42,197 nucleotides of DNA from an uncultured Lewinella sp. GTDB taxonomy: Bacteria > Bacteroidota > Bacteroidia > Chitinophagales > Saprospiraceae. The translations under genes and the position numbers were made by a program. Numbering within the stretch: the stretch's first letter is position 1; the number at the start of each line of letters is the position of its first letter. The stretch is taken from positions 1 through 42,197 of the forward strand of contig CALMYQ010000138.1 in NCBI GenBank assembly GCA_937873655.1, in the 5' to 3' direction. Below are positions 26,346 through 33,531 of the stretch, in pieces. The notes below the pieces were generated by a model that made no database searches, was not told the origin of the DNA, and saw only the letters and a list, made by a program, of their open reading frames with translations.

Positions 26346-26353
26346 CAAATTTA
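26346..26353 (-). promoter_or_regulatory. Candidate -7 box TAAATTTG for the ATP-grasp-like gene
   Basis: Minus-strand TAAATTTG fits TAnnTTTG. Transcription would begin close to 26340, leaving a short leader before the ATG at 26325. No good -33 element at the usual distance. Confidence 0.45.
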
Positions 26354-26407
26354 ACATTTTATAAACAAAAAAGGGTGCATTTCAATGTAAAATTGTCTGC
26401 AAAACAC

Positions 26408-26438
26408 TTGATATTAAGTCAGATTCGAATTACTTTTG
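26408..26438 (+). promoter_or_regulatory. Bacteroidota promoter TTG-N20-TACTTTTG
   Basis: TTG at 26408-26410, a 20-bp spacer and TACTTTTG at 26431-26438 give a complete match to the Bacteroidota housekeeping promoter. It points at the 81-aa gene, with a leader of about 125 nt. Confidence 0.7.
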
Positions 26439-26571
26439 TAGGCAGATTGAACATATTACAAACAGTTTTCATTTTCCCATGAACAGGACACAATAGCAAC
26501 TTGTTGATTTTCGTTCGCTAGCTGTTCGGAATTGCGGACAAGATTGTTAGTCCCTAAAAAACTTTGTTACC

Positions 26572-26817
26572 ATGGCTATCCTGAGAGGCAGTAACCGGCG
26601 ACGCATGTACGAAGAAGGACCGGTAGAATTTTGCGGCGAAGAAATGAAACCTTTCGTTGCTCTCGATGAATCCCGATTGTTTGGCACCGGCTTCCACCTG
26701 GACCCGGTAAGCGGAATAGCTGTTTCCGCACCCATTAAAGAGGACGGGAAGATTTCGGTAAAGGCAAAAGTGAGGTGGTGGTTTCGCGTGAGCCGCTTTA
26801 TTCATTCCCTGTTCTAG
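26572..26817 (+). CDS. Small protein of unknown function (81 aa)
   Basis: 81 aa, basic N-terminus (MAILRGSNRRRMYEEG) and basic C-terminus (KAKVRWWFRVSRFIHSLF) that could form an amphipathic helix touching a membrane; one Cys; no signal peptide. The middle, LDESRLFGTGFHLDPVSGIAVSAPI, has no recognised motif. It is supported as a gene by a consensus promoter upstream, a strong terminator hairpin 34 bp downstream, and codon use like the surrounding genes. The 88-codon frame on the other strand lacks such signals. Confidence 0.6.
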   Translation: MAILRGSNRRRMYEEGPVEFCGEEMKPFVALDESRLFGTGFHLDPVSGIAVSAPIKEDGKISVKAKVRWWFRVSRFIHSLF

Positions 26818-26851
26818 CATCTACGCTTCGCTTCTTGTTGAATCATTGAAA

Positions 26852-26909
26852 GAACAAAAAAAATTGGAACGCTTTGAATCCTCATTGCGGCCAATTTTTT
26901 TTTGTGTTC
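26852..26909 (+). terminator. Rho-independent terminator after the 81-aa gene
   Basis: A long A-rich arm ending in TTGG (26852-26867) pairs with CCAA plus a nine-T tract and GTGTTC (26891-26909), with a small GC-rich inner stem region. The T tract follows in the rightward direction. It closes the short transcription unit. Confidence 0.65.
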
Positions 26910-26945
26910 ACTCCTGCAACAAGGGTATTATTTTGTCATTTCCTT

Positions 26946-27049
26946 TATTTTTGCGCCATTATTTCAGCAATTGGGCTTCCTGCAAGACTTTGCGCTGAAA
27001 TGTTGTGCCTTTTTTTGGTTTTTTCATCAAAATTTAATGACTTTTGCGC
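26946..27049 (+). promoter_or_regulatory. Promoter region with three TTTGCGC boxes upstream of the DksA-like gene
   Basis: TATTTTTGCGCC at 26946-26957 contains a perfect TAnnTTTG. Two related boxes follow: GACTTTGCGC at 26986-26995 and GACTTTTGCGC at 27039-27049. The last has a TTG at 27015-27017, 21 bp upstream. Several starts of transcription are therefore possible before the ATG at 27101. The same GACTTT(T)GCGC words occur upstream of the convergent EEP gene. Confidence 0.5.
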
Positions 27050-27100
27050 GGCTGAACCTTTCGGTCGGCTATCTTTTTTTTAACCCATCAAGCCCGAGAT

Positions 27101-27847
27101 ATGGCAAACGGTACGGCTAGATACTCCGACGACGACTTGATTGAGTTCAAGACGCTTGTCGATACAAAACTGACGCAGGCTAATGAACAACTGCAATCCC
27201 TGCAGGATCAGATCCTGGAAATCACGGAAAATGCCGGCGATGAACATGGCGGGGATTGGATGGACGACAGCAGCATCAATAACGAGGTGGAAATGCTGAA
27301 CACGATGGCCATCCGCCAACGGAAGTATATCAAAGACCTGGAAAACGCCCTGATCCGCATTAAGAACAAAACCTACGGCATCTGCGTCATAACCGGAGAA
27401 CTGATCGAAAAAAGAAGGCTCCTCGCCGTACCCACCACGACCAAAAGCGTGATGGCCAAGAATGAGGAAAAAAAGAAAGCGGACGAGAAAAGCATTTCGC
27501 CGGTTTCCAAAACTACGCCCTACGTTAAAAAGACGGAAGAATCATCCGGCCCGAAAATCATCACCAAGGTCATCAAAAAATCAGGCGGCGCCAAACCCGT
27601 AGCCCCCTCCAAAGATGATGATGACGATGACTTCGATCTCAGCGAATTCGACCTGGGTTCCAACCTCGACCTCAAAATGGAGAAATCCGGCATTCCCAAG
27701 GATGACCTGGATGAGTTCGATACCCTCAATGATGACAACGATACCGATATCGACGACATCGACGATGATGACGACGCGGACGACGACGATATCGATCTGG
27801 ATTCACTCGATGAAGAACCTGTCGACGAGGATACCGAAGATTATTGA
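27101..27847 (+). CDS. DksA/TraR-like protein without zinc ligands, with acidic tail
   Basis: 248 aa. Residues about 8-120 match the TraR/DksA layout: a long coiled-coil hairpin (FKTLVDTKLTQANEQLQSLQ through MAIRQRKYIKDLENALIRI) with acidic residues near the tip (DEHGGDWMDDSS), then the YGICVITGELIEKRRLLAVP segment. Canonical DksA has a C4 zinc finger; here only Cys95 remains and the others are Thr or hydrophobic, which I believe is common in Bacteroidota homologs. Residues 120-170 are a Lys-rich linker and 172-248 are almost entirely Asp and Glu. Family members bind RNA polymerase through the secondary channel. The acidic tail is unusual; it could contact basic proteins or RNA polymerase. 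It overlaps the convergent EEP gene by 7 bp. Confidence 0.85.
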   Translation: MANGTARYSDDDLIEFKTLVDTKLTQANEQLQSLQDQILEITENAGDEHGGDWMDDSSINNEVEMLNTMAIRQRKYIKDLENALIRIKNKTYGICVITGELIEKRRLLAVPTTTKSVMAKNEEKKKADEKSISPVSKTTPYVKKTEESSGPKIITKVIKKSGGAKPVAPSKDDDDDDFDLSEFDLGSNLDLKMEKSGIPKDDLDEFDTLNDDNDTDIDDIDDDDDADDDDIDLDSLDEEPVDEDTEDY

Positions 27848-28806
27848 TTGATCGCGAATTCCGCCCACAAGGGGTAATGGTCTGACAAGTGCCAGGAAAG
27901 CTGGCTTTTCGTCAATCCTTTGTTCTTCAGGGCCGTTTCCACGAAGTTGTAGTTTCCACCTTGCAGGAATTTCATGGACAACTCGGGTATGCCTTTGGCG
28001 CCGTTGAACCAGGCAATGTGGTCGTAGAATTTGGTTTCATCAAAAATGCTGCGGGTCACCTGTTCGAGGTCGGGCGGGATATACAACCCCTCCGACAGGA
28101 AGGATTGCGCCAGCAGGTCGCCCCGCTCTTCGATGTTGAAGTCGCCCAGGGCGATGAAATTCTGTTCGTAATCGTTCATGCGGCGGGCCCAATCCGCCAT
28201 CCAGTGCGCGATGGCTTTCAATTCCGGCAACCGTTCTTTTTCATTTTTCCCGAACAGGATATGCAGCGTCACCAGAACAAAGGTCTTGTCATTGGAACGG
28301 AACCCCACGGCGTAGGGCGTACGGGCAAACTGCGTTTTCAGGGCGTCCTCCCTGATCTCGGTTGTCCATTCCGAAGGCACCACCAATTCGCAGGCCAGCC
28401 CTGATAATTTCACGCGCCGGGTATCGAACAGGAAAGCCATGCGCTCTCCGTTGCCGGCGGCCCCCTGCGTCACATCGGTCAGGATCATGGACCAGTTGTG
28501 CCCGAGTTTCTTGAGGGTGTCCCGCAAAGCCCGCAACTCCGATTTCACTTCCTGGATGGCGATCACGTCGAACCGGGAAATGATCTCGGCGATGGACAGT
28601 ACGGAGGCCAGGTCCCGTCGCGGGCTTTGTGTGGGGGACGAATGCCATTCCCGGGTAAGATCCCCGAATGCGCGGATGTTCCAGGTGGCAATAATGAGGT
28701 TTCTGTCGAGCCGCTTCGGCGGGATATTGATGTCCAGGTCGGCGATCAGCTCTCTCATTTCTTCCTGCACAAAATCGGGCGGGATGTCTAAAATGCTAGT
28801 TTCCAT
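27841..28806 (-). CDS. Endonuclease/exonuclease/phosphatase (EEP) family protein
   Basis: 321 aa, no signal peptide. EEP catalytic motifs: TWNIRAFGDL (41-50, metal/active-site Asn43), IAIQEVKSE with Glu86, FIALGDFNIEERGD with the Asp-Asn pair, and the C-terminal SDHYPLWAEF with the catalytic His. This fold (DNase I/ExoIII-like) cleaves phosphodiester bonds in DNA, RNA or lipids using Mg2+. Substrate cannot be deduced. The stop codon region overlaps the convergent DksA-like gene by 7 bp. Confidence 0.9.
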   Translation of the reverse strand: METSILDIPPDFVQEEMRELIADLDINIPPKRLDRNLIIATWNIRAFGDLTREWHSSPTQSPRRDLASVLSIAEIISRFDVIAIQEVKSELRALRDTLKKLGHNWSMILTDVTQGAAGNGERMAFLFDTRRVKLSGLACELVVPSEWTTEIREDALKTQFARTPYAVGFRSNDKTFVLVTLHILFGKNEKERLPELKAIAHWMADWARRMNDYEQNFIALGDFNIEERGDLLAQSFLSEGLYIPPDLEQVTRSIFDETKFYDHIAWFNGAKGIPELSMKFLQGGNYNFVETALKNKGLTKSQLSWHLSDHYPLWAEFAINQ

Positions 28807-28820
28807 TCATGTAGTTTTTG

Positions 28821-28894
28821 GCGCAAAGTCGCGTATATGCCTAACTGAGGAGCTTCGGATTGCAGGACACGGATTGTTTGACCGCGCAAAAGTC
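28821..28894 (-). promoter_or_regulatory. Two GACTTT(T)GCGC boxes upstream of the EEP gene
   Basis: On the minus strand GACTTTTGCGCGG lies at 28894-28882 and GACTTTGCGC at 28830-28821. The first shares 13 consecutive bases with 27039-27051 upstream of the convergent DksA-like gene. They may be -7 elements of a variant promoter or binding sites of a shared regulator. The 175-bp gap 28807-28981 shows nothing else. Confidence 0.4.
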
Positions 28895-28981
28895 GATTCA
28901 CTCCTGCATCTCCTCAATTTAACTGCGCCATATGCGGGAATGTTGCAGCGCGCACCGGAATTTTTTATCGGTCCGGTTTCT

Positions 28982-30022
28982 TCATTTCAGGATGCCCAGG
29001 TGGAGGATTCGGCCGCCGCTCTGGTTCACCGGATTGCTGCTTTTGCCGATTACCACCCCGGATTCCGGCGCCCGATACGTGCGGATGACATCCCCGAACG
29101 GATTGCGCAGGGTACCAATGACGTCTCCCCTGGTCACTGACTGCCCTAAGGCAACTGTAACATCGAGCAGCCCGCCTTCGTCGGTATACAGCCAATAGGA
29201 TTTTTTGCACAGGATGGCCTCTTTTTCGGGTTCCGCCACCGGGTTTTGGGTCATCTTCAGGTAAGCCATGGTCCGCTGAATGCCGCGAAGCCCTCTTGCG
29301 GTCATTTCGGGCTGGTAAACCTGCGGATCGCCGTATTCGACGGTAATGCCCGGAATCCCCCTGGATGCCGCAAAGGCGCGCAGGGTCAGGTCTCCGCTGC
29401 CCGCTCCTGCCGAGGGAATGCCGGGGTTGTTCACGATGATGTCAGCCCCCTGCAAGCGGGCCATTGCGGCGAGGGTATCGCTGTCCATGTCAGCCCGGAC
29501 GTACATCGTATTGACCCGGCCGAAGCTGGCGGTATGCAGATCGATCAGCAGGTCGGTATGCCGGACGAGTTTGTCAAAGATCCGCCAGACGTATTGCTGG
29601 CTGACATCCCCGTTCTCTTTGCCGGGAAACCGGCGGTTGAGGTCCTCCTGGTCGTTGAACAACCGGTCTTCGTTCAGGATGCCTACGGCGTTCAATCCGG
29701 GCACCGCGACCACCGTTCCGTTCAGTTGTTTCGGGTCGATCTGCTGAAAAAGCTGCTGGATGATCGGGATCCCGTTCAACTCATTCCCGTGGATGGCTGC
29801 CACCAAGCCCAGGACCGGCCCTGGATTAACGCCTTTGGCCACCATAACGGGCACCAGCACGGGCTGCGAAAGGCCGTTGGAGATCATGTGCAACCAGTAG
29901 CGGCTGACCTGTCCGGCCGGCGCCGCAGCCAGGTCGAGTGTCTCGATTACGGGGATATCCTGCTGCGCCGCTCCCGTTAAGGCATCAAGCATCAACACAA
30001 AAAACAAAAGCTTCTTCTTCAT
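28982..30022 (-). CDS. Secreted M14-type succinylglutamate desuccinylase/aspartoacylase family protein
   Basis: 346 aa from the ATG at 30022 (MKKKLLFFVLMLDALTGAAQ, a signal peptide); an ATG 33 bases upstream would precede it with polar residues. Zinc ligands are visible: His78 and Glu81 in AAIHGNELNG and His163 in LIDLHTASFGR; the substrate-binding DLNRRFPG is at 127-134 and ITVEYGDP supplies the probable catalytic Glu. The C-terminal part has a biotinyl/lipoyl-like beta segment (GGLLDVTVALGQSVTRGDVIG). Classical AstE and aspartoacylase are cytoplasmic; secreted homologs of unknown substrate are common in Bacteroidota. Confidence 0.88.
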   Translation of the reverse strand: MKKKLLFFVLMLDALTGAAQQDIPVIETLDLAAAPAGQVSRYWLHMISNGLSQPVLVPVMVAKGVNPGPVLGLVAAIHGNELNGIPIIQQLFQQIDPKQLNGTVVAVPGLNAVGILNEDRLFNDQEDLNRRFPGKENGDVSQQYVWRIFDKLVRHTDLLIDLHTASFGRVNTMYVRADMDSDTLAAMARLQGADIIVNNPGIPSAGAGSGDLTLRAFAASRGIPGITVEYGDPQVYQPEMTARGLRGIQRTMAYLKMTQNPVAEPEKEAILCKKSYWLYTDEGGLLDVTVALGQSVTRGDVIGTLRNPFGDVIRTYRAPESGVVIGKSSNPVNQSGGRILHLGILK

Positions 30023-30247
30023 TTGATCGAATTGAAAATGACCTGGCCTGGTCATAAGGTTCTGTTAAAAAAAGTGCCGGTTGGGCCCGGCAAATGCGTT
30101 CCCGGTCGTATTCCTTAAAAGCAACTCCAATATACCCAAATATGAAAAAATTCATACAGATCCCCGCGAGTTGCCGGTTTGCCAACCTCGCCGCCTTGTG
30201 ATAAGCGTTGATTTGGCGGCCTGACGCCAAAGGATTTAGCCAGATAA

Positions 30248-30280
30248 TTTGCCGGAAATTCATTTGCCTTTCTAACTTTG
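30248..30280 (+). promoter_or_regulatory. Bacteroidota promoter TTTG-N21-TAACTTTG
   Basis: TTTG at 30248-30251 and TAACTTTG at 30273-30280, separated by 21 bp. Transcription would start around 30287, which favours the ATG at 30303 over that at 30291 for the haloperoxidase-like gene. Confidence 0.65.
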
Positions 30281-30302
30281 TGTAAGCAAAATGAGAGGAA
30301 AA

Positions 30303-31637
30303 ATGAGATTCACCAATTTTTTGGCAGGGTTGACGCTTCTGCTTTTCACGGTCGCCTGTGAGGACGTCGATCCGAACTATCAGGAAGCGTCTCACAATCC
30401 GGAGTTCTACCACCGCTCCGTCAAGCAGCTCACTGATGTCATCGTACACGATATTTTCTCCCCGCCTGTGGCGAGCCGGATCTATGTTTATTCGGCCGTA
30501 GCGGGTTACCAGGCTATGGTCAACGACAATCCGGACTACCAATCGCTGGAAGGCCAGCTCACCGAACTGAAGGACGTTCCCAAGCCGGAAGCCGGTCAGG
30601 AATACTGTTATCCGCTGGCGTCCGTGGCCGCTTATCTGACCGTAGGAAAAGCCCTGATCTTTTCGGAAGACAAAATGGACGAATTCCGGACCCAGATCAT
30701 GGACGAGTTTAAGGCGCTGAAGATGCCGAAAGCTGTCTTCGAACGGTCTGTAGCATACGGCGATGCCGTCGGTCAGCATATCCTTCAGTGGTCAAAAGGG
30801 GATAAATACGCCCAGACCCGGACCTTCCCGAAATATTCCATCAGCGACGACCCCGCCACCTGGCAGCCCACGCCGCCGGATTACATGGACGGGATCGAGC
30901 CGCACTGGAACGAGATCAGGACCCTTGTACTGGATTCGGCCCAGCAATTCATCCCGCCGCCGCCCACGCCCTTCAACACCGACAAGAACAGCCAGTTCTA
31001 CAAGGAAACCATGGAGGTGTATAATGCCCTCAAAGAAGGCGACCACGAAGAGCGGATGGCCATTGCCAAATTCTGGGACTGCAACCCGTACGTTTCCCAC
31101 CATACCGGTCACGTGATGTTTGCGACCAAGAAGATCACGCCGGGCGGACACTGGATCGGCATTACGGCCATCGCCTGCAGAAAAGCAGGAGCCGATTTTT
31201 CAAAATGCACCCAGGCCTACGCCCTCACTTCCATCGCCCTGTTCGACGCGTTCATCAGCTGCTGGGATGAAAAATACCGGAGCAACCTGATCCGGCCGGA
31301 AACCGTCATCAACCGCTATATCGACGAGGACTGGCTGCCCGCTTTGCAGACGCCGCCTTTCCCGGAATACACCAGCGGGCACAGCGTGATCTCCAGGGCT
31401 GCCGCCACGGCGCTGACCTCCATTTTCGGCGACAATTTCGCGTACCACGACAATGTAGAAGAAGAATTCGGTTTGAATCCGCGGGACTTCAACTCGTTCC
31501 TGGAAGCCAGCTCCGAAGCCGCGATCAGCCGCATGTACGGCGGCATTCACTACCGGCCGGCCATAGACAACGGTGTGGCCCAGGGTGAAAAGGTCGGGAA
31601 ATACGTGGTGGCGAATGTGCATATGCAGGGTCAGTGA
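30303..31637 (+). CDS. Vanadium-dependent haloperoxidase/PAP2-like lipoprotein
   Basis: 444 aa from 30303 (MRFTNFLAGLTLLLFTVACED); an ATG at 30291 adds four residues. The leader ends in TVAC, so Cys19 is probably lipidated and the protein sits on the outer side of a membrane. The vanadate/phosphate-binding set of vanadium haloperoxidases is complete: Lys324 and Arg331 in EKYRSNLIRPE, SGH at 358-360 in FPEYTSGHSVIS, and Arg410 and His416 in SRMYGGIHYRPAID. Enzymes of this fold either oxidise halides with H2O2 or act as acid phosphatases; sequence alone cannot separate these. The C-terminal codons run into a heptamer array. Confidence 0.92.
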   Translation: MRFTNFLAGLTLLLFTVACEDVDPNYQEASHNPEFYHRSVKQLTDVIVHDIFSPPVASRIYVYSAVAGYQAMVNDNPDYQSLEGQLTELKDVPKPEAGQEYCYPLASVAAYLTVGKALIFSEDKMDEFRTQIMDEFKALKMPKAVFERSVAYGDAVGQHILQWSKGDKYAQTRTFPKYSISDDPATWQPTPPDYMDGIEPHWNEIRTLVLDSAQQFIPPPPTPFNTDKNSQFYKETMEVYNALKEGDHEERMAIAKFWDCNPYVSHHTGHVMFATKKITPGGHWIGITAIACRKAGADFSKCTQAYALTSIALFDAFISCWDEKYRSNLIRPETVINRYIDEDWLPALQTPPFPEYTSGHSVISRAAATALTSIFGDNFAYHDNVEEEFGLNPRDFNSFLEASSEAAISRMYGGIHYRPAIDNGVAQGEKVGKYVVANVHMQGQ

Positions 31638-31729
31638 CCAGTTGTCAGTTGTCAGTTGTCAGTTGTCAGTTGTCAGTTGTCAGGGGTCAGTTGGCAGTTG
31701 TCAGGGGTCAGTTGGCAGTGGTCAGTTAG
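31632..31729 (+). repeat. Heptanucleotide tandem array C (CAGTTGT type)
   Basis: Fourteen 7-bp units: CAGTGAC, six CAGTTGT, then a mix of CAGGGGT, CAGTTGG, CAGTTGT, CAGTGGT and CAGTTAG. The two-unit block CAGGGGT-CAGTTGG occurs twice. The TGA stop of the haloperoxidase-like gene lies inside the first unit. Confidence 0.95.
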
Positions 31730-31809
31730 GCCTTTGTTCAAATCTTGCCGCTTATTATGACAAATAACCTGCCTTACCGCTCATCGGCAGGAAGGGGCAG
31801 GGAAAAGCG

Positions 31810-31835
31810 AATATTTAGATGTTTGTCTAAATATT
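31810..31835 (+). promoter_or_regulatory. SdpR/ArsR-type operator, perfect 10-bp inverted repeat
   Basis: AATATTTAGA (31810-31819), spacer TGTTTG, TCTAAATATT (31826-31835): a perfect inverted repeat 11 bp upstream of the -33 element of the ArsR-family gene. ArsR/SdpR dimers bind such ATTTAGA-type palindromes, so autoregulation is very likely. Confidence 0.85.
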
Positions 31836-31846
31836 TAATTCATTCG

Positions 31847-31877
31847 TTGCATCCCGTCTTTCCAACCTTTATATTTG
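31847..31877 (+). promoter_or_regulatory. Bacteroidota promoter TTG-N20-TATATTTG
   Basis: TTG at 31847-31849 and TATATTTG at 31870-31877 with a 20-bp spacer. The predicted transcription start near 31884 excludes the TTG codon at 31875 as translation start and favours the GTG at 31899. Confidence 0.75.
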
Positions 31878-31898
31878 CAGAAACAGAAACGACCGACC

Positions 31899-32159
31899 GT
31901 GAACAAAGCCTTTAAAGCGCTGAACGATCCGACGCGCAGGGAGATCCTGAAACTGTTGCAGGAAAAGGACCTGACGGCGGGGGAAATTGCCGAGGCTTTC
32001 GACATCTCGAAGCCCAGCATATCGCATCACCTGGACCTGCTGAAACAAGCGGGGCTGGTGACGGCGGAGAAGCAGGGGCAGTTTGTGCTTTATTCCCTGA
32101 ATACGACGGTTATCGACGATATTCTGGGTTGGTTGCTCACCTTAAAGAAAGACGGATGA
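31899..32159 (+). CDS. SdpR-like ArsR-family transcriptional repressor
   Basis: 86 aa from GTG 31899 (MNKAFKALNDPTRREILKLL, the usual start of this family). A winged helix-turn-helix covers nearly the whole protein, with LTAGEIAEAFDISKPSISHHLDLLKQAGLV as helix-turn-helix and VLYSLN in the wing. No Cys metal site, so it is of the SdpR autorepressor type and not a metal sensor. The stop overlaps the ATG of the SdpI-like gene (32156-32159). In Bacillus subtilis SdpR is sequestered by membrane SdpI when SdpC toxin is bound; whether this holds here is unknown. Confidence 0.92.
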   Translation: MNKAFKALNDPTRREILKLLQEKDLTAGEIAEAFDISKPSISHHLDLLKQAGLVTAEKQGQFVLYSLNTTVIDDILGWLLTLKKDG

Positions 32160-32809
32160 ACACGATCAAAAAAGAATGGGCGGCCTGGTTGATCACCCTG
32201 GCGCCTGCCATTTACCTGGCGATCACGTGGGGCAATATCCCGGATCAGGTACCGCTTCACTACAACTTTAAAGGAGAAGCAGACCGGATGGGCAGCAAGG
32301 CCGAGCTGGCCTGGCTGATCCCGCTGGTCATGGTCCTGCTCTACGGGCTATTGGCCGTTATTCCGCGGATCGACCCGAAATTCCAGCTCCGCAATATGGG
32401 TGTGCGGTATACGCAGATCAAGCTGGCGGTGCTGGTTATGTTGTCGGTCATTTTCCTGGCTATTGTACACAGCGTACAGCCTGGGGTAGGCGCCGGATTC
32501 ATGAGTTTTCTGCCGGTGGTCATGGCCGTCCTTCTCCCCCTGATGGGCAACTATTTGCAGTCCGTCAAACCCAACTATTTCATCGGGTTCCGCACGCCGT
32601 GGACATTGCAGAACGACGCGGTCTGGAAAAAAACGCACCGGTTCGGCGGCAAGCTCTGGTTTTTTGCCGGGCTGGCGCTGATCCCTGCGCTGCTGTTGAC
32701 GCCGGCTGACCTCAGGTGGATCGTGTTCCTTACCGTAGTCATACTGATCGCCCTTGCCCCGTTGGTGTATTCGTTTGTGGCGTTCAGGAACGAGCAGGGG
32801 TTCAAATAA
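32156..32809 (+). CDS. SdpI-like DUF1648 membrane protein
   Basis: 217 aa with six predicted membrane segments. The first helix is followed by the DUF1648 hallmark IPDQVPLHYNFKGEADRMGSK; a later segment, NYFIGFRTPWTLQNDAVWKKTHRFGGKLW, is typical of the SdpI family. In B. subtilis SdpI gives immunity to the toxin SdpC and relays its presence to SdpR. The gene overlaps its repressor gene by 4 bp, so both follow the operator at 31810. No toxin gene resembling sdpC is nearby. Confidence 0.93.
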   Translation: MNTIKKEWAAWLITLAPAIYLAITWGNIPDQVPLHYNFKGEADRMGSKAELAWLIPLVMVLLYGLLAVIPRIDPKFQLRNMGVRYTQIKLAVLVMLSVIFLAIVHSVQPGVGAGFMSFLPVVMAVLLPLMGNYLQSVKPNYFIGFRTPWTLQNDAVWKKTHRFGGKLWFFAGLALIPALLLTPADLRWIVFLTVVILIALAPLVYSFVAFRNEQGFK

Positions 32810-32957
32810 AGATCGCAGCGGCAAGTATCCGGGTTGATACGGCAGCCGTCCTTATGCCGCCCCCGGAGTCATGGCAATCTACCGGCCGCAAACAGGCTTA
32901 TCTTCAGATCTTTTCAAAAAATTTTGCGCCAACGGTGCGTGGTATCCCGAATTTGCA

Positions 32958-32980
32958 TATTTTTGTGAGTGATTACTCAC
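32958..32980 (+). promoter_or_regulatory. -7 box TATTTTTG with overlapping TetR-type palindrome
   Basis: TATTTTTG at 32958-32965 matches TAnnTTTG. GTGAGT-GATT-ACTCAC at 32965-32980 is a perfect 6-bp inverted repeat that starts on the last base of the -7 box and ends 2 bp before the ATG at 32983. A bound TetR dimer would block initiation, so autorepression is likely. The -33 element is not obvious. Confidence 0.65.
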
Positions 32981-32982
32981 TT

Positions 32983-33531
32983 ATGACCAAAAAAGAGCAA
33001 ATCCTTCACACCGCCCTGGCCCTGTTTGCCGCGCAAGGGTACGACCGAACGGCCACCAGCCGCATCGCGCGGGAGGCGGGTGTATCGGAAGGGCTCATCT
33101 TCCGGCATTACGAAAACAAGGCGGGTTTGCTGGAAGCCATTCTGGACGAAGGGCTGCGCCAGATTGCCGGAACGATGGAAGGCTACCGCCTGATCGAAGA
33201 CCCGCGGGAAGCTGTCCTCGACCATATAAGCCGGTCCTTTACGCTGATCCGGGAACAGGAGGCCTTCTGGCGACTGGCACAGATGGTGCGCTTTCAGCCG
33301 GAGGTCCGGGCCGGAGCGGCAGCCAAGCTGGAGGCCATCAACGGCTTTATTGTCCGGCAACTCGCGGAACAATTCAGCAAACTGGGCGCACGGGCGCCGC
33401 AGCAGGAGGCGCTGACCCTCTTTGCCCTCATCGACGGGATCTGCATTCAATGGCTGCAGGCGCCGGAGCAATACCCGCTGGAAGACATGAAAGATCACCT
33501 CCTTAACAAATACCGAAATGAGCAATACTGA
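32983..33531 (+). CDS. TetR/AcrR-family transcriptional regulator
   Basis: 182 aa (MTKKEQILHTALALFAAQGY). The N-terminal helix-turn-helix is textbook TetR: TATSRIAREAGVSEGLIFRHYENKAGLLEAIL. The C-terminal ligand-binding part is helical and not diagnostic. A longer frame to 32716 starts inside the SdpI gene and is rejected. The last 14 bp overlap the alpha/beta hydrolase gene, so the hydrolase is probably the main target of regulation. Confidence 0.92.
   Translation: MTKKEQILHTALALFAAQGYDRTATSRIAREAGVSEGLIFRHYENKAGLLEAILDEGLRQIAGTMEGYRLIEDPREAVLDHISRSFTLIREQEAFWRLAQMVRFQPEVRAGAAAKLEAINGFIVRQLAEQFSKLGARAPQQEALTLFALIDGICIQWLQAPEQYPLEDMKDHLLNKYRNEQY

Noticed and set aside
26554..26820. 88-codon minus-strand frame opposite the 81-aa gene
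   Set aside because: Promoter and terminator both point rightward and fit the plus-strand gene.
29246..29980. 244-codon plus-strand frame
   Set aside because: Antisense shadow of the M14 family gene with intact zinc ligands.
32716..32982. Long upstream extension of the TetR gene
   Set aside because: It begins inside the SdpI gene; the helix-turn-helix protein starts normally at 32983 right after a promoter and palindrome.
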